From positions 100,997-164,996 of the forward strand of contig CANJUD010000004.1 in NCBI GenBank assembly GCA_947477885.1: a stretch of DNA of 64,000 bases. Direction: 5' to 3'. The DNA is from Bacteroidota bacterium. GTDB taxonomy: Bacteria; Bacteroidota; Bacteroidia; UKL13-3. Of this stretch, positions 1 to 8,062 are shown one piece after another. The notes under the pieces were generated by a model. It had not been told where the DNA came from, ran no database searches, and saw nothing but the letters and a program-made list of their open reading frames with translations. Every line of letters begins with the position of its first letter. Positions within the stretch are counted from its first letter, which is position 1. The translations under genes and the position numbers were made by a program.

Positions 1-243
1 AAACAAACCAATATCGAACTCACTGATGAATCTCCTTGCCTAGTGGTATTTGGCTACACTCATCAAATTGTTCGTGAAATGAAAGATGTATTTTCACTTT
101 TTAAAAACAGATATGGAAATAATTCACCTCGATTTATTAAATGGCTAAGCGGCCCTTCAGTTGAAAATACAATTGAGATGATGGAACTACCAGGTTTCCG
201 AGGCCCTGTGGAAATATATTTGTTCTTGATTGATGAAAAATAA
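1..243 (+). CDS. C-terminal end of an unrecognised protein (partial)
   Basis: The frame is open from the first base to a TAA at 241-243, giving 80 residues, so this is the 3' end of a gene that begins before the window. The visible part is soluble-looking, with a segment RFIKWLSGPSVENT followed by a short hydrophobic tail that ends YLFLIDEK. I recognise no domain. The stop is followed by about 180 bases without a gene before the next start, so the next gene is probably transcribed separately. Confidence 0.5.
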   Translation, partial: KQTNIELTDESPCLVVFGYTHQIVREMKDVFSLFKNRYGNNSPRFIKWLSGPSVENTIEMMELPGFRGPVEIYLFLIDEK

Positions 244-423
244 CTCTTCTCACTAACGTGTTCTATGCACTCAGGGTATCAAAAAATAGAATATATTTGC
301 CCCCTTACTAAAGCCAGACGGCAATGGAAACAAAATATAAATTACATCTTCGGCTATCGCTCAGTGCAGGCTGCTGAGGGTGAAAATAAAAAATAATAAT
401 TTAAAAATAAAAAATAATATTTT

Positions 424-2160
424 ATGTCTCTACACCGCAAAAAAAGTTTGAATGATCTGATGGGCAACGTGGCCACAGATGAACACACACTGAAACGTAC
501 ACTTGGCCGAGGTAGCCTGATTGCACTTGGAATAGGTGCTATTATTGGAGCTGGCCTATTTGTAAGAACCGCCGCCGCCGCTGGCGAGCATGCTGGGGCC
601 GCTGTTACACTTTCATTTATAGTGGCTGCTGTGGGTTGTGCTTTTGCAGGTTTGTGCTATGCTGAGTTTGCTTCTATTATACCCATTGCAGGTAGTGCCT
701 ACACTTATGCTTACGCAACCATGGGTGAGCTTGTTGCTTGGGTTATTGGTTGGGCATTGGTGCTAGAATATGCACTGGGAGCTGCAACAGTTTCCATCGC
801 ATGGAGTGAATACTTAAATAAATTGTTGGCAGATTTTAATGTGTTCGGGGACCATAAAGGCTTAGCGTACGAATGGTGCCACTCCCCTTTCGAATTTATC
901 AAAGATACAGCTACGGGTGTTGAAACAAGTGGTATTATCAACCTGCCTGCTCTCTTTATTCTCGCATTGCTCACCCTCCTTCTCATACGTGGTACCCAGC
1001 AATCAGCTATTGTGAATAGTGTAATAGTGGTATTGAAAGTTTCTATCGTTATTATATTTATTGCTTTGGGTTGGGGCTTTATCGATGCTGCCAACCATAC
1101 TCCTCTTATGATCCCTGCCGATATGCACGATGTGATTCAGCAAAATGGGGAACCTTTTAGTTATAAAGATTTTTGGAACCATGGTTTTGGCGGTGTAATA
1201 GCCGGTGCAGGTGTGGTGTTCTTCGCATTTATCGGTTTCGATGCCGTATCTACGGCAGCACAGGAAGCCAAAAACCCGCAGAAAGATATGCCATTTGGTA
1301 TTTTGGGTTCATTAGCAATTTGTACAGTATTGTATATATTGTTCTCTTACGTTTTAACAGGCGTTGCTCCTTTTACAGATTTTATTAGTAGTGGTAAAGA
1401 AGCTTCTGTAAGTTTTGCAATCACCAAATATATGGCAGAATATACTTGGCTAGCCAAGCTTATCACCATCGCCATCCTAGCGGGATTCTCCTCCGTAATA
1501 TTGGTGATGCTTATGGGCCAAAGCCGGGTATTTTATACCATGAGTAAAGATGGCTTGCTACCTAAGGCGTTTTCTAAATTGGGTAAGTATCAAACACCTT
1601 ATAAATCTAACAGAATGTTGTTTTTGTTTGTTGGTTTTTTTGCAGCTTTTATTCCTGGAGATGTAGCTGGAGATCTAACAAGCATAGGGACTTTGTTCGC
1701 CTTCATATTGGTTTGTGCAGGGGTATTGATACTGCGTAAAACAGATCCGCAATTAAAACGTCCTTTCAAAACCCCTCTTGTTCCTTTTGTGCCAATTGCA
1801 GGGATTCTTGTTTGTACCTTGATGATCGTCGGACTTGACATTAAGACACAAATCGGCTCCATATCATGGATGCTTATAGGCCTTGATATTTATATGTTAT
1901 ATAGTTTAAAGAACAGCAAACTGCATCATAAAGCAGCTAACTTTAGTATAAAACCATTGTTCAATACAGGAATAGTCCTTTCAATATTGTTGGCAGGTTT
2001 GGCTGTAACTCATCACCTCCTGTTGAAGAGAGACGCGTTAGGTAATTTGTTAAAAGCAGATGATGATGACACTGTGTTGTTAAGTATTTCTTTATCAATA
2101 GCAGCTATTCATTTGATATTATTTGGTGTAAAATCAATGATGAAGCCTGCCATAAAATAA
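424..2160 (+). CDS. APC-superfamily amino acid permease (CAT/YfnA-like)
   Basis: A 578-residue inner-membrane protein with about a dozen hydrophobic segments, expected to import amino acids by proton symport or exchange. The N-terminal region carries the family signature around residues 29-50: GSLIALGIGAIIGAGLFV is the glycine-rich first helix that binds the substrate amino group. A second conserved helix follows (CYAEFASIIPIAGSAYTYAY). There is a polar loop at about residues 135-170 and an extra C-terminal helical part, as in the longer cationic amino acid transporter subgroup. The ATG is preceded by a very AT-rich leader. The stop codon overlaps the start of the isoaspartyl peptidase gene by one base (TAATG), so the two are probably co-translated, which fits uptake followed by breakdown of amino acids or dipeptides. 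The substrate cannot be read from sequence. Confidence 0.9.
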   Translation: MSLHRKKSLNDLMGNVATDEHTLKRTLGRGSLIALGIGAIIGAGLFVRTAAAAGEHAGAAVTLSFIVAAVGCAFAGLCYAEFASIIPIAGSAYTYAYATMGELVAWVIGWALVLEYALGAATVSIAWSEYLNKLLADFNVFGDHKGLAYEWCHSPFEFIKDTATGVETSGIINLPALFILALLTLLLIRGTQQSAIVNSVIVVLKVSIVIIFIALGWGFIDAANHTPLMIPADMHDVIQQNGEPFSYKDFWNHGFGGVIAGAGVVFFAFIGFDAVSTAAQEAKNPQKDMPFGILGSLAICTVLYILFSYVLTGVAPFTDFISSGKEASVSFAITKYMAEYTWLAKLITIAILAGFSSVILVMLMGQSRVFYTMSKDGLLPKAFSKLGKYQTPYKSNRMLFLFVGFFAAFIPGDVAGDLTSIGTLFAFILVCAGVLILRKTDPQLKRPFKTPLVPFVPIAGILVCTLMIVGLDIKTQIGSISWMLIGLDIYMLYSLKNSKLHHKAANFSIKPLFNTGIVLSILLAGLAVTHHLLLKRDALGNLLKADDDDTVLLSISLSIAAIHLILFGVKSMMKPAIK

Positions 2161-3086
2161 TGGACAAAATAACACCATGTATTGCCATCCACGGAGGAGC
2201 TGGTACTATTGAGAAATCTACCCTAACGCCTGAGTTACATGATATGTATACCCACGCCCTTAACCAATGTATCCAAGCTGGATATCGTATATTGCAGCAA
2301 GGCGGTTCTGCAATAGATGCAGTAACAACCTCGGTAACTGCTTTAGAAAATGAACCGCTCTTCAATGCTGGCAAAGGAGCCGTATTCACCCACAGTGGCG
2401 GGCACGAGATGGACGCTTCTATTATGGATGGTAGCAACCTTATGGCAGGAGGCGTTACCTGTGTTCGCAATATCAAAAACCCAATCATGCTTGCACGAAC
2501 AGTAATGGAAAAATCAGGCTTTGTGTTGTTGAGCAGTGATGGAGCTGAAGAGTTTGCTAAGCTTAATAATATAGCTTTCGAACCTAATGAATACTTTGAT
2601 ACGGATACTCGATATCAACAGTGGCAAAAAATAAAAGATAGCGAGTTTATGCAATTGGACCACAATGTGAACCTAAAAAAAGGAACTGTAGGAGCAGTCG
2701 CACTAGACCAATATGGAAACCTTGCAGCAGCCACTAGCACCGGTGGCATGACCAATAAAAGATATAATAGAATAGGCGACACACCTATTGTAGGTATTGG
2801 CACCTATGCAAATAATAATACCTGTGCCATTAGCTGCACAGGCCATGGCGAATACTTTATTCGAAGCGTTGTAGCCTATGATGTGAGCTGCCTGATGGAA
2901 TACAAAGGACTCAGCCTGCAAGAAGCATGTGAGCTGGTAGTGAACGATAAACTAGTAAAACTTGGCGGCGAAGGAGGACTGATAGCTATTGACCATTTGG
3001 GTAATATTGAGCTTCCATTTAATAGCGAGGGAATGTATAGGGCTTCGCAGAAAGTTGGCGGGGAGCGGTTTATTGCGATACACTAA
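2160..3086 (+). CDS. isoaspartyl peptidase / L-asparaginase (Ntn hydrolase)
   Basis: A plant-type asparaginase of 308 residues. These enzymes are made as one chain and cut themselves before a threonine, which becomes the N-terminal nucleophile of the beta subunit. The cleavage site GTVGAVALD is visible with the nucleophile at Thr176, followed by the substrate-binding stretch TSTGGMTNK. The N-terminal IHGGAG motif and the INAGKG-like segment (FNAGKGAVFT) are also typical. There is no clear signal peptide, so it is probably cytoplasmic. It removes isoaspartyl residues from peptides or hydrolyses asparagine to aspartate and ammonia. It overlaps the permease stop by one base and likely shares its mRNA. 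Confidence 0.93.
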   Translation: MDKITPCIAIHGGAGTIEKSTLTPELHDMYTHALNQCIQAGYRILQQGGSAIDAVTTSVTALENEPLFNAGKGAVFTHSGGHEMDASIMDGSNLMAGGVTCVRNIKNPIMLARTVMEKSGFVLLSSDGAEEFAKLNNIAFEPNEYFDTDTRYQQWQKIKDSEFMQLDHNVNLKKGTVGAVALDQYGNLAAATSTGGMTNKRYNRIGDTPIVGIGTYANNNTCAISCTGHGEYFIRSVVAYDVSCLMEYKGLSLQEACELVVNDKLVKLGGEGGLIAIDHLGNIELPFNSEGMYRASQKVGGERFIAIH

Positions 3087-3120
3087 TCCCACTAATTTAT
3101 TTTCCTGTTTTCATCTGACT

Positions 3121-3327
3121 CGTCCTAAAATAAGTACACAGTATAGTTGCTGGAACGAGCAGGAACAACTCAAGGCATTAAATGATAATGCTAGGAATGA
3201 AGTCGATGCTCAAATAGTGGAACTTAAAAAGAAATACCCCCCCCATATGTCGAACTACAAGATAGCAATGGAGCTTGATATCAACCAAATGCGAGTAAAA
3301 AGGGTGCTTAAAAGGACATTTTTTTGA
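3121..3327 (+). pseudogene. possible C-terminal gene fragment with a HTH-like end
   Basis: The frame is open through here and ends at TGA 3325-3327. The last 50 residues look protein-like: a charged helix (QLKALNDNARNEVDAQIVEL) followed by SNYKIAMELDINQMRVKRVL, which resembles a helix-turn-helix. There is no sensible start: the only in-frame ATG after the preceding gene leaves about 25 residues, and going further back runs into the asparaginase gene. It is either a remnant of a regulator or transposase, or chance. Confidence 0.2.
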
Positions 3328-3430
3328 TTGCTAACACTACTAATAAGCATTTTTGTGTTAGTATTGTTAGTAAGAGTTTTGAGAGACCCATGTTTAAACT
3401 ATGTTTAAACCAGCCAAATTGTTTTAAAAC

Positions 3431-3458
3431 AAAAAACCCTGCTACTTGCAGGGTTTTT
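3431..3458 (-). terminator. rho-independent terminator after tRNA-Val
   Basis: A 10-bp stem (AAAACCCTGC / GCAGGGTTTT) with a five-base loop and T-runs on both sides lies 8 bases beyond the 3' end of the minus-strand tRNA. Confidence 0.75.
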
Positions 3459-3466
3459 AATGTGTG

Positions 3467-3541
3467 TGGGGGATACTGGGTTCGAACCAGTGACCCTCTG
3501 CTTGTAAGGCAGATGCTCTGAACCAGCTGAGCTAATCCCCC
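3467..3541 (-). tRNA. tRNA-Val (TAC anticodon)
   Basis: Read on the minus strand, a complete 75-base cloverleaf. The acceptor stem GGGGGAT pairs with ATCCCCC, there is a standard D arm, an anticodon stem TCTGC/GCAGA with loop CTTACAA (anticodon TAC), and a T arm with TTCGAAC. The discriminator base is A. CCA is not encoded, as is common in this phylum. It has its own promoter and terminator. Confidence 0.96.
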
Positions 3542-3556
3542 ATTTTTTTTGGACTG

Positions 3557-3587
3557 CAAAAGTAAGCAGTATATTTTTCTATACAAA
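3557..3587 (-). promoter_or_regulatory. Bacteroidota-type promoter for tRNA-Val
   Basis: On the minus strand TTTG (3587-3584), then 19 bases, then TACTTTTG (3564-3557), which matches the phylum consensus TTTG-N19/20-TAnnTTTG. The tRNA 5' end at 3541 lies about 15 bases downstream. Confidence 0.75.
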
Positions 3588-3605
3588 TATATTTTTACTT
3601 TTTTT

Positions 3606-3628
3606 CTCCCTCTCCTTCGGAGAGGGCC
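3606..3628. repeat. small hairpin repeat (CCCTCTCC-TTCG-GGAGAGGG type)
   Basis: A perfect GC-rich hairpin, CCCTCTCC TTCG GAGAGGG, followed by CCGGCGTGAGGTC. It contrasts with the AT-rich surroundings and looks like a dispersed REP-like unit rather than a terminator, because a separate terminator follows immediately. Confidence 0.4.
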
Positions 3629-3639
3629 GGCGTGAGGTC

Positions 3640-3675
3640 AAAAAAGCCCGAACAACTTAATGTCCGGGCTTTTTT
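3640..3675 (-). terminator. terminator of the 3736-5655 T9SS gene
   Basis: AAAAAAGCCCG and CGGGCTTTTTT form an 11-bp stem about 60 bases past the stop codon of the minus-strand gene, with T-runs on both strands. It may work in both directions. Confidence 0.7.
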
Positions 3676-3735
3676 AAATATTGTTATTATGATTGTGGTG
3701 AGCTGAGTCGAACCATCACCAACCATAATAAGATC

Positions 3736-5655
3736 TTACTTCACAATCATCCTGCGGCTGGTCGATTGACCGTTGCTAGTGATTGTATAAATATAAATTC
3801 CTTGAGCAAGATTGGCACCATTAAATTCAATGGTTTGTTTGCCTGCACCAAAGTTATAGTTGTTAGTATATACTTGTTGTCCCAATAGGTTAGTTACAGC
3901 GAAGTTAACTTTACCAGTTTGTTTCATTTCTATGTTGATGAAAGTGTTATCTCTGAATGGGTTTGGTTGGTTCTGGCCAATTGAGAACATTATGTTTTCA
4001 ACTTTGCTGATACCGATATTTCCTGCTCTGATATTGGCAGTATATAATTCCAAGTATTTAATATCACAGGTTTGTGCAGGATTATTGGTACCATTTGATA
4101 CAAATGAACCTGGGTCTGATTTCTCTTGGTAGGTAATATGAAGGTTATTATCAGCAACACGAGTTTGCGAAGGGAAACACTCTTCAACACCACTGGTATT
4201 GGTAATATTAAGTGGTTTAGACCATGTTAAACCATTATCGCGTGAATACACTACATATATATCGCGGAAGTTTTCTTCGTCACCTGTGTTCTCGTCAAGT
4301 TCAACCAACGATACATAGGTAACATATATAATACCACTGTCATCCACAGAAGCAGAAGGTTGCGATACTACCGCACTTACAGTATTGGTAGCACTAAAGT
4401 TAAGCGACTGTCCATAACCACCAAATGTTACATTTCTTGCATTTGCTTGATAGGTCAATGCTCCATCAGCATCAATGTCTATTGCTTGGCCAACTAAAGT
4501 TGCAGGATAATAATCGTTTGTAGCAGTGTTTATCTTGTCCATCCAATGCATAATGCCATTGATAGCTGGGCTTGTTTTGTAGTAACGTAAAGTATCTTTG
4601 GTTGAAATAGAATCATAGCTAAGAGCAAGGATAGGATAGAATACATGGGTAACATCATTTTTATCAACCAAAACATGCACTGAACCATTGTTGATTATTG
4701 CTTCTGAACCATTAGGAATAGGATTTGCTCTATTAAAAGAGTCAATGATTATCTTAGTCCAATTTTGTCCTTCGTCGGATGATTTCCATAGTGCTAAGTC
4801 AGCACCTATACCACCTATTACATAAGAAATAACATTATCACTTGCATCCACTGCATATTCATCTCCAGAAGCACCGGTATAGCGAACAGAATCATAGCCA
4901 GGAAGTGTTTCATTTTTTACTGTCCAAGTTTTGCTGGTTGCATCATAAATGGAATAAACTGTAGGTCCTTTAACACCCGATTTAACAAATGTTTTAGGTT
5001 GCACTGAATTCGAATCAGAGAAAGTAGCGATCATGAATATTTTATTTTTCAATACCGCTGCACGTCCCCATATCGGTCCTGGTGACTGGGTAGCTGGATA
5101 AGTATCATCCAACACTACAGAACCTGCATAAGCTCCGTCGCCAATAGCAGTGTTTTTGCTGAACATAAATCCACCAGCTAAACCAGTAGTAGAAACGCTG
5201 TGAGCAAGAATAAACTCTTTTTGGCCCCCACCCTCAGAGATTACTCCGATGTTAGGCCATCCCACACGTTGGTTCTCAATTCTGTTTTTAGTTAATAACA
5301 AATCAGTTTGAAGCCAGCTTGTACCATTATAATGGTTGTAACCGCTACCTCTACTGGGCCATGGAGTTGCATCGCTGGCAGTTGTCCATACAATACTAAG
5401 TTTGTTGCCAGGGTGCATAATTATGCGACGTGCGACCGCAGCGTTCGATTGGAGATCGTACTCAGTCTGCCCAATGGTAACTGAACCTAATGCTGAAGCT
5501 GATGTTTTGTTAGATGTTGTCGATTTAGGGCTTGGATTTAGAAAAACCGCATCCGTTTTGGGTGTCATTTTAATGAATTTACTAGCAGGCATAATCTGGG
5601 TTTGACCCCATGCTATCATAGGTAGAATAGCAAATAGTGTAAATAATTTTTTCAT
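3736..5655 (-). CDS. T9SS-exported protein with BNR/sialidase-like repeats
   Basis: A 639-residue exported protein. It starts with a signal peptide (MKKLFTLFAILPMIAWGQ) and ends with a type A sorting domain of the type IX secretion system: NQPNPF near residue 555, LLGQQVYTNNY, then GIYIYTITSNGQSTSRRMIVK-like final strands. The middle is beta-rich, with Asp-box-like segments such as SRDNGLTWSKPLN and SSDEGQNWTKI that occur in sialidase/BNR propellers. Sialidase catalytic residues cannot be assigned, so an enzymatic role is not claimed. It is expected to cross the outer membrane by T9SS and be released or anchored at the surface. It is a single-gene unit with its own terminator. Confidence 0.85.
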   Translation of the reverse strand: MKKLFTLFAILPMIAWGQTQIMPASKFIKMTPKTDAVFLNPSPKSTTSNKTSASALGSVTIGQTEYDLQSNAAVARRIIMHPGNKLSIVWTTASDATPWPSRGSGYNHYNGTSWLQTDLLLTKNRIENQRVGWPNIGVISEGGGQKEFILAHSVSTTGLAGGFMFSKNTAIGDGAYAGSVVLDDTYPATQSPGPIWGRAAVLKNKIFMIATFSDSNSVQPKTFVKSGVKGPTVYSIYDATSKTWTVKNETLPGYDSVRYTGASGDEYAVDASDNVISYVIGGIGADLALWKSSDEGQNWTKIIIDSFNRANPIPNGSEAIINNGSVHVLVDKNDVTHVFYPILALSYDSISTKDTLRYYKTSPAINGIMHWMDKINTATNDYYPATLVGQAIDIDADGALTYQANARNVTFGGYGQSLNFSATNTVSAVVSQPSASVDDSGIIYVTYVSLVELDENTGDEENFRDIYVVYSRDNGLTWSKPLNITNTSGVEECFPSQTRVADNNLHITYQEKSDPGSFVSNGTNNPAQTCDIKYLELYTANIRAGNIGISKVENIMFSIGQNQPNPFRDNTFINIEMKQTGKVNFAVTNLLGQQVYTNNYNFGAGKQTIEFNGANLAQGIYIYTITSNGQSTSRRMIVK

Positions 5656-5844
5656 GTTTAGTTAATAGTGATTTTAGAATTGCAAATCAAAGGCATTTAT
5701 TTCAAAGTTGTACTTAATAAAACTAATTTTACAGAAAAATGGTTGCATCAGTTGAATATATATAGCAAGAGACTGAGAGGACAGTAGTCAGAAGCCCGAA
5801 GTTTAGTTGCGTAAGCCAACTTCCGTCTTCGACCTTCCAACTTT

Positions 5845-6873
5845 TTAACCCATAATTTGAGCCAACATTTCTTTATATAGTTCTTTATCAGGGGTTCCCA
5901 TATCGCCAACACCCTTTGCTCTCAAATCGAAATTGAGCAAGGCCGCCATCACTTTTTCTATTTTTACTTTTGCATAGTTTCGTGCAGCATTTTTATAATC
6001 GTCGGCAGTGTAGTAATTTATGCCCAATGCATCAGCAATTGCTTTGTTGTTTCCCTTGTCTGGAAGGTGTTGTAAAATATATAGTTTAGCAAAATATCCA
6101 TATAATAAACTAATAGTGGGTATGATGGAGTTTTTGCCGCTCCCCTCCCCCATATTATTCACTATTTTTAGTGCTTTGGCAAAGTTGCGTTGTCCAATAG
6201 CAGACTGTAATTCGAATACATTGAACTCTTTACTAATGCCCACATATTTTTCAATATCTTCGGCAGTAATTTCTTTGGCATCGGGTTTATTGATCAAGAT
6301 TTTATCTACCTCGTTTTCTATCTTGGTAAGGTCGCTGCCAAGGTGCGATGCCAAAAGCTCGGCATTGCGAGGTGCTATATCCAAACGCCTACCGTGCAAA
6401 TAACTGCTAATCCAAGTATGGAGTTTATAATCCGGGACAGGGCTACTCTCAAAAACCTGCTGATCTTTAAGCACTTTGTAAAACTTGGTGCGTTTATCCA
6501 CCTTATCGCTTTTCCAGCACATCACCAGTATAGTGCTTTTTAGTGGGTTTTCGAAGTATGGAATTAAGCTATCCGTATCTTTTAAGTTTTGGGCTTCTTT
6601 TACAATAATCACTTGGTAATCGGCCATCATGGGGTAACGTTTGCACATGTTTACTATTTGCTTGCAATCCGTATCGCGTCCATATATAATAGTTTGGTTA
6701 AAGCTACGTTCGCTTTCGGTTAGCACATGCCCTTCTATATAATTACTAAGTTTATCAATATAGAAGGCTTCACCCCCCATTAAAAAATATACAGGCACAA
6801 ATTTGCATTGCTGCAATTGCTGCATGATGGTTTTAAATTGCCCTTCGGTGTCTACTGTTTTTGCCGCTGCCAT
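5845..6873 (-). CDS. holA: DNA polymerase III subunit delta
   Basis: The delta subunit opens the sliding clamp within the clamp loader during replication. The 342-residue protein begins MAAAKTVDTEGQF and has the expected order: an N-terminal RecA-like fold with VYFLMGGEAFYIDKL, the middle SFNQTIIYGRD and KDTDSLIPYFENP segments, and a C-terminal all-helical domain containing ITAEDIEKYVG and FELQSAIGQRN. The frame stays open another 32 codons upstream, but that stretch would cover the start of the divergent HsdR-N gene, so the ATG at 6873 is chosen; it leaves 17 bases between the two genes. This divergent holA/HsdR-N arrangement is, to my knowledge, common in Bacteroidota. Confidence 0.92.
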   Translation of the reverse strand: MAAAKTVDTEGQFKTIMQQLQQCKFVPVYFLMGGEAFYIDKLSNYIEGHVLTESERSFNQTIIYGRDTDCKQIVNMCKRYPMMADYQVIIVKEAQNLKDTDSLIPYFENPLKSTILVMCWKSDKVDKRTKFYKVLKDQQVFESSPVPDYKLHTWISSYLHGRRLDIAPRNAELLASHLGSDLTKIENEVDKILINKPDAKEITAEDIEKYVGISKEFNVFELQSAIGQRNFAKALKIVNNMGEGSGKNSIIPTISLLYGYFAKLYILQHLPDKGNNKAIADALGINYYTADDYKNAARNYAKVKIEKVMAALLNFDLRAKGVGDMGTPDKELYKEMLAQIMG

Positions 6874-6890
6874 ATATTTGCCGTGTAATA

Positions 6891-7340
6891 ATGAAACTAA
6901 ATCTGCCTGAATATCACTTTGAGTTGAAATCCCAAACAGCGGAGCAAAAAAAACTGATTTACGACACAATACGAAAAAAATTTATCCCACTCACCCCCGA
7001 AGAATGGGTAAGGCAACACTGGCTTAGATATATGATTGAAGAACTACAAGTGCCCGCTTCACTTATTGCAGTAGAGGCTGGCCTCAAACTAGGCCGCCTG
7101 CAAAAACGTGCAGATGTGGTAGTGTATAATAATACCGGAGCTCCTATTTTGTTATTGGAGTGTAAAGCACCAGGCATTCCAATAAGCCGTGATACTTTTG
7201 AGCAAGCAGCACGCTACCGTATGCAGTTGCCCGTTAAGTACATGTGCGTGAGCAATGGCTTGCAACATTTCTGCTGTGCTTTTAGTGATAGCGGAAGCTA
7301 TGAGTTCTTAGACGGGGTTCCACTATTCGATAAATGGTAG
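6891..7340 (+). CDS. HsdR N-terminal-domain nuclease-fold protein (stand-alone)
   Basis: A 149-residue protein equal to the nuclease-like N-terminal domain of type I restriction enzyme R subunits, with no helicase part. A PD-(D/E)XK-type core is visible: RADVVVY supplies the acidic residue and LLECKAP the E-x-K. Start ATG at 6891; a longer reading starts inside the holA leader and is less likely. It lies divergently 17 bases from holA. Despite the family name it is not part of a restriction system here, because no hsdM or hsdS is nearby. Its role is unknown. Confidence 0.82.
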   Translation: MKLNLPEYHFELKSQTAEQKKLIYDTIRKKFIPLTPEEWVRQHWLRYMIEELQVPASLIAVEAGLKLGRLQKRADVVVYNNTGAPILLLECKAPGIPISRDTFEQAARYRMQLPVKYMCVSNGLQHFCCAFSDSGSYEFLDGVPLFDKW

Positions 7341-7404
7341 TTTTCAAAAGCGGAAAAATAAAAAACATTCACTATTATTACATTCCGTTTTTTTTCATTT
7401 GACT

Positions 7405-7550
7405 ATGAAAACCAAAAGAATATTAACCCTACTGTTCCTTTATTTTTTCTACAACAAGGTAGGGCACAGTTGTTCAATAGCATGGGGCGCTTTCATAATC
7501 TCATATTTGCGGGGGCTGGTTATACCTTGTCTTTCGGAAACATTAGTTAA
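7405..7550 (+). pseudogene. broken N-terminus of an outer-membrane beta-barrel-like protein
   Basis: The ATG at 7405 starts a signal-peptide-like stretch MKTKRILTLLFLYFF. After a run of six T at about 7443 the sense continues in another frame as LQQGRAQLFNSMGRF, with an AQ cleavage site, then LIFAGAGYTLSFGNIS, which looks like the first strand of a barrel protein, ending at TAA 7548-7550. Nothing barrel-like follows, so it is a truncated remnant with at least one frameshift. Read straight, the frame gives a 59-residue protein that makes no sense after the signal peptide. Confidence 0.35.
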
Positions 7551-7584
7551 GGCCTTAACCTCACACGTTACTTCAAACGCTTAA

Positions 7585-7922
7585 AAAAAGATATTGTTCA
7601 AACTTATTTATAATTTTGTTTTTGAACATTATGCAACACTTTCCAAATTTTTAGACTCTGTTCATTTAAAGAGAGGTCTTATAAAAATTAAAACAAAAGT
7701 ATCATAGTTAGAAGTTCCCAGGCAACCATTTCTTATTTTTTGTGCCGTATTAAGTATTAGAGACAAAATAACTAAATACGATTTAGACATTGAACCGAAT
7801 AGATTGGTTTTGGGTTATTAATATAAAGCAGTCTGCAATAAAATACATGCTGCTTTTCTTATTATATGATAATGCAGAACAATTACTAATGTTTCTATAA
7901 TACTTTCTTCGCCCCGCAATTA
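7585..7922. other. AT-rich intergenic stretch, no gene seen
   Basis: No convincing coding sequence on either strand. A 77-codon minus-strand frame overlapping 7783-8016 has no recognisable domain, an odd composition and no promoter match, and is treated as chance. Confidence 0.4.
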
Positions 7923-7959
7923 TTAACAAAATGTGCAAATCGTAGACACATTTTGTTAA
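7923..7959. promoter_or_regulatory. 13-bp perfect inverted repeat upstream of the nuclease gene
   Basis: TTAACAAAATGTG at 7923-7935 and its exact reverse complement at 7947-7959 are separated by 11 bases. The element ends about 100 bases before the start codon at 8063. There is no T-run, so it is more likely an operator or an mRNA leader structure than a terminator. Confidence 0.5.
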
Positions 7960-8062
7960 CTTCCTTATCATAATTAAATAACTAATTATATACACTTTGG
8001 TGAAAGTGCAAACCAACTTTTGTGTCCTAAATTAATCAAACTAACTATTAATTAAAACCCAA

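Noticed and set aside
2989-3327. A 112-residue gene overlapping the asparaginase end
   Set aside because: The first 45 residues come from another frame of the asparaginase gene. Only the last part may be a real remnant and is listed as such.
3606-3628. Second terminator for the T9SS gene
   Set aside because: The hairpin has no adjacent T-run and a standard terminator lies right next to it.
6891-7340. A type I restriction-modification system
   Set aside because: Only the HsdR N-terminal domain is present, with no helicase, hsdM or hsdS nearby; the divergent arrangement with holA looks like ordinary chromosomal context.
7783-8016. 77-residue minus-strand frame before the nuclease
   Set aside because: No domain, no promoter match, and it contains the inverted repeat; likely chance in AT-rich DNA.
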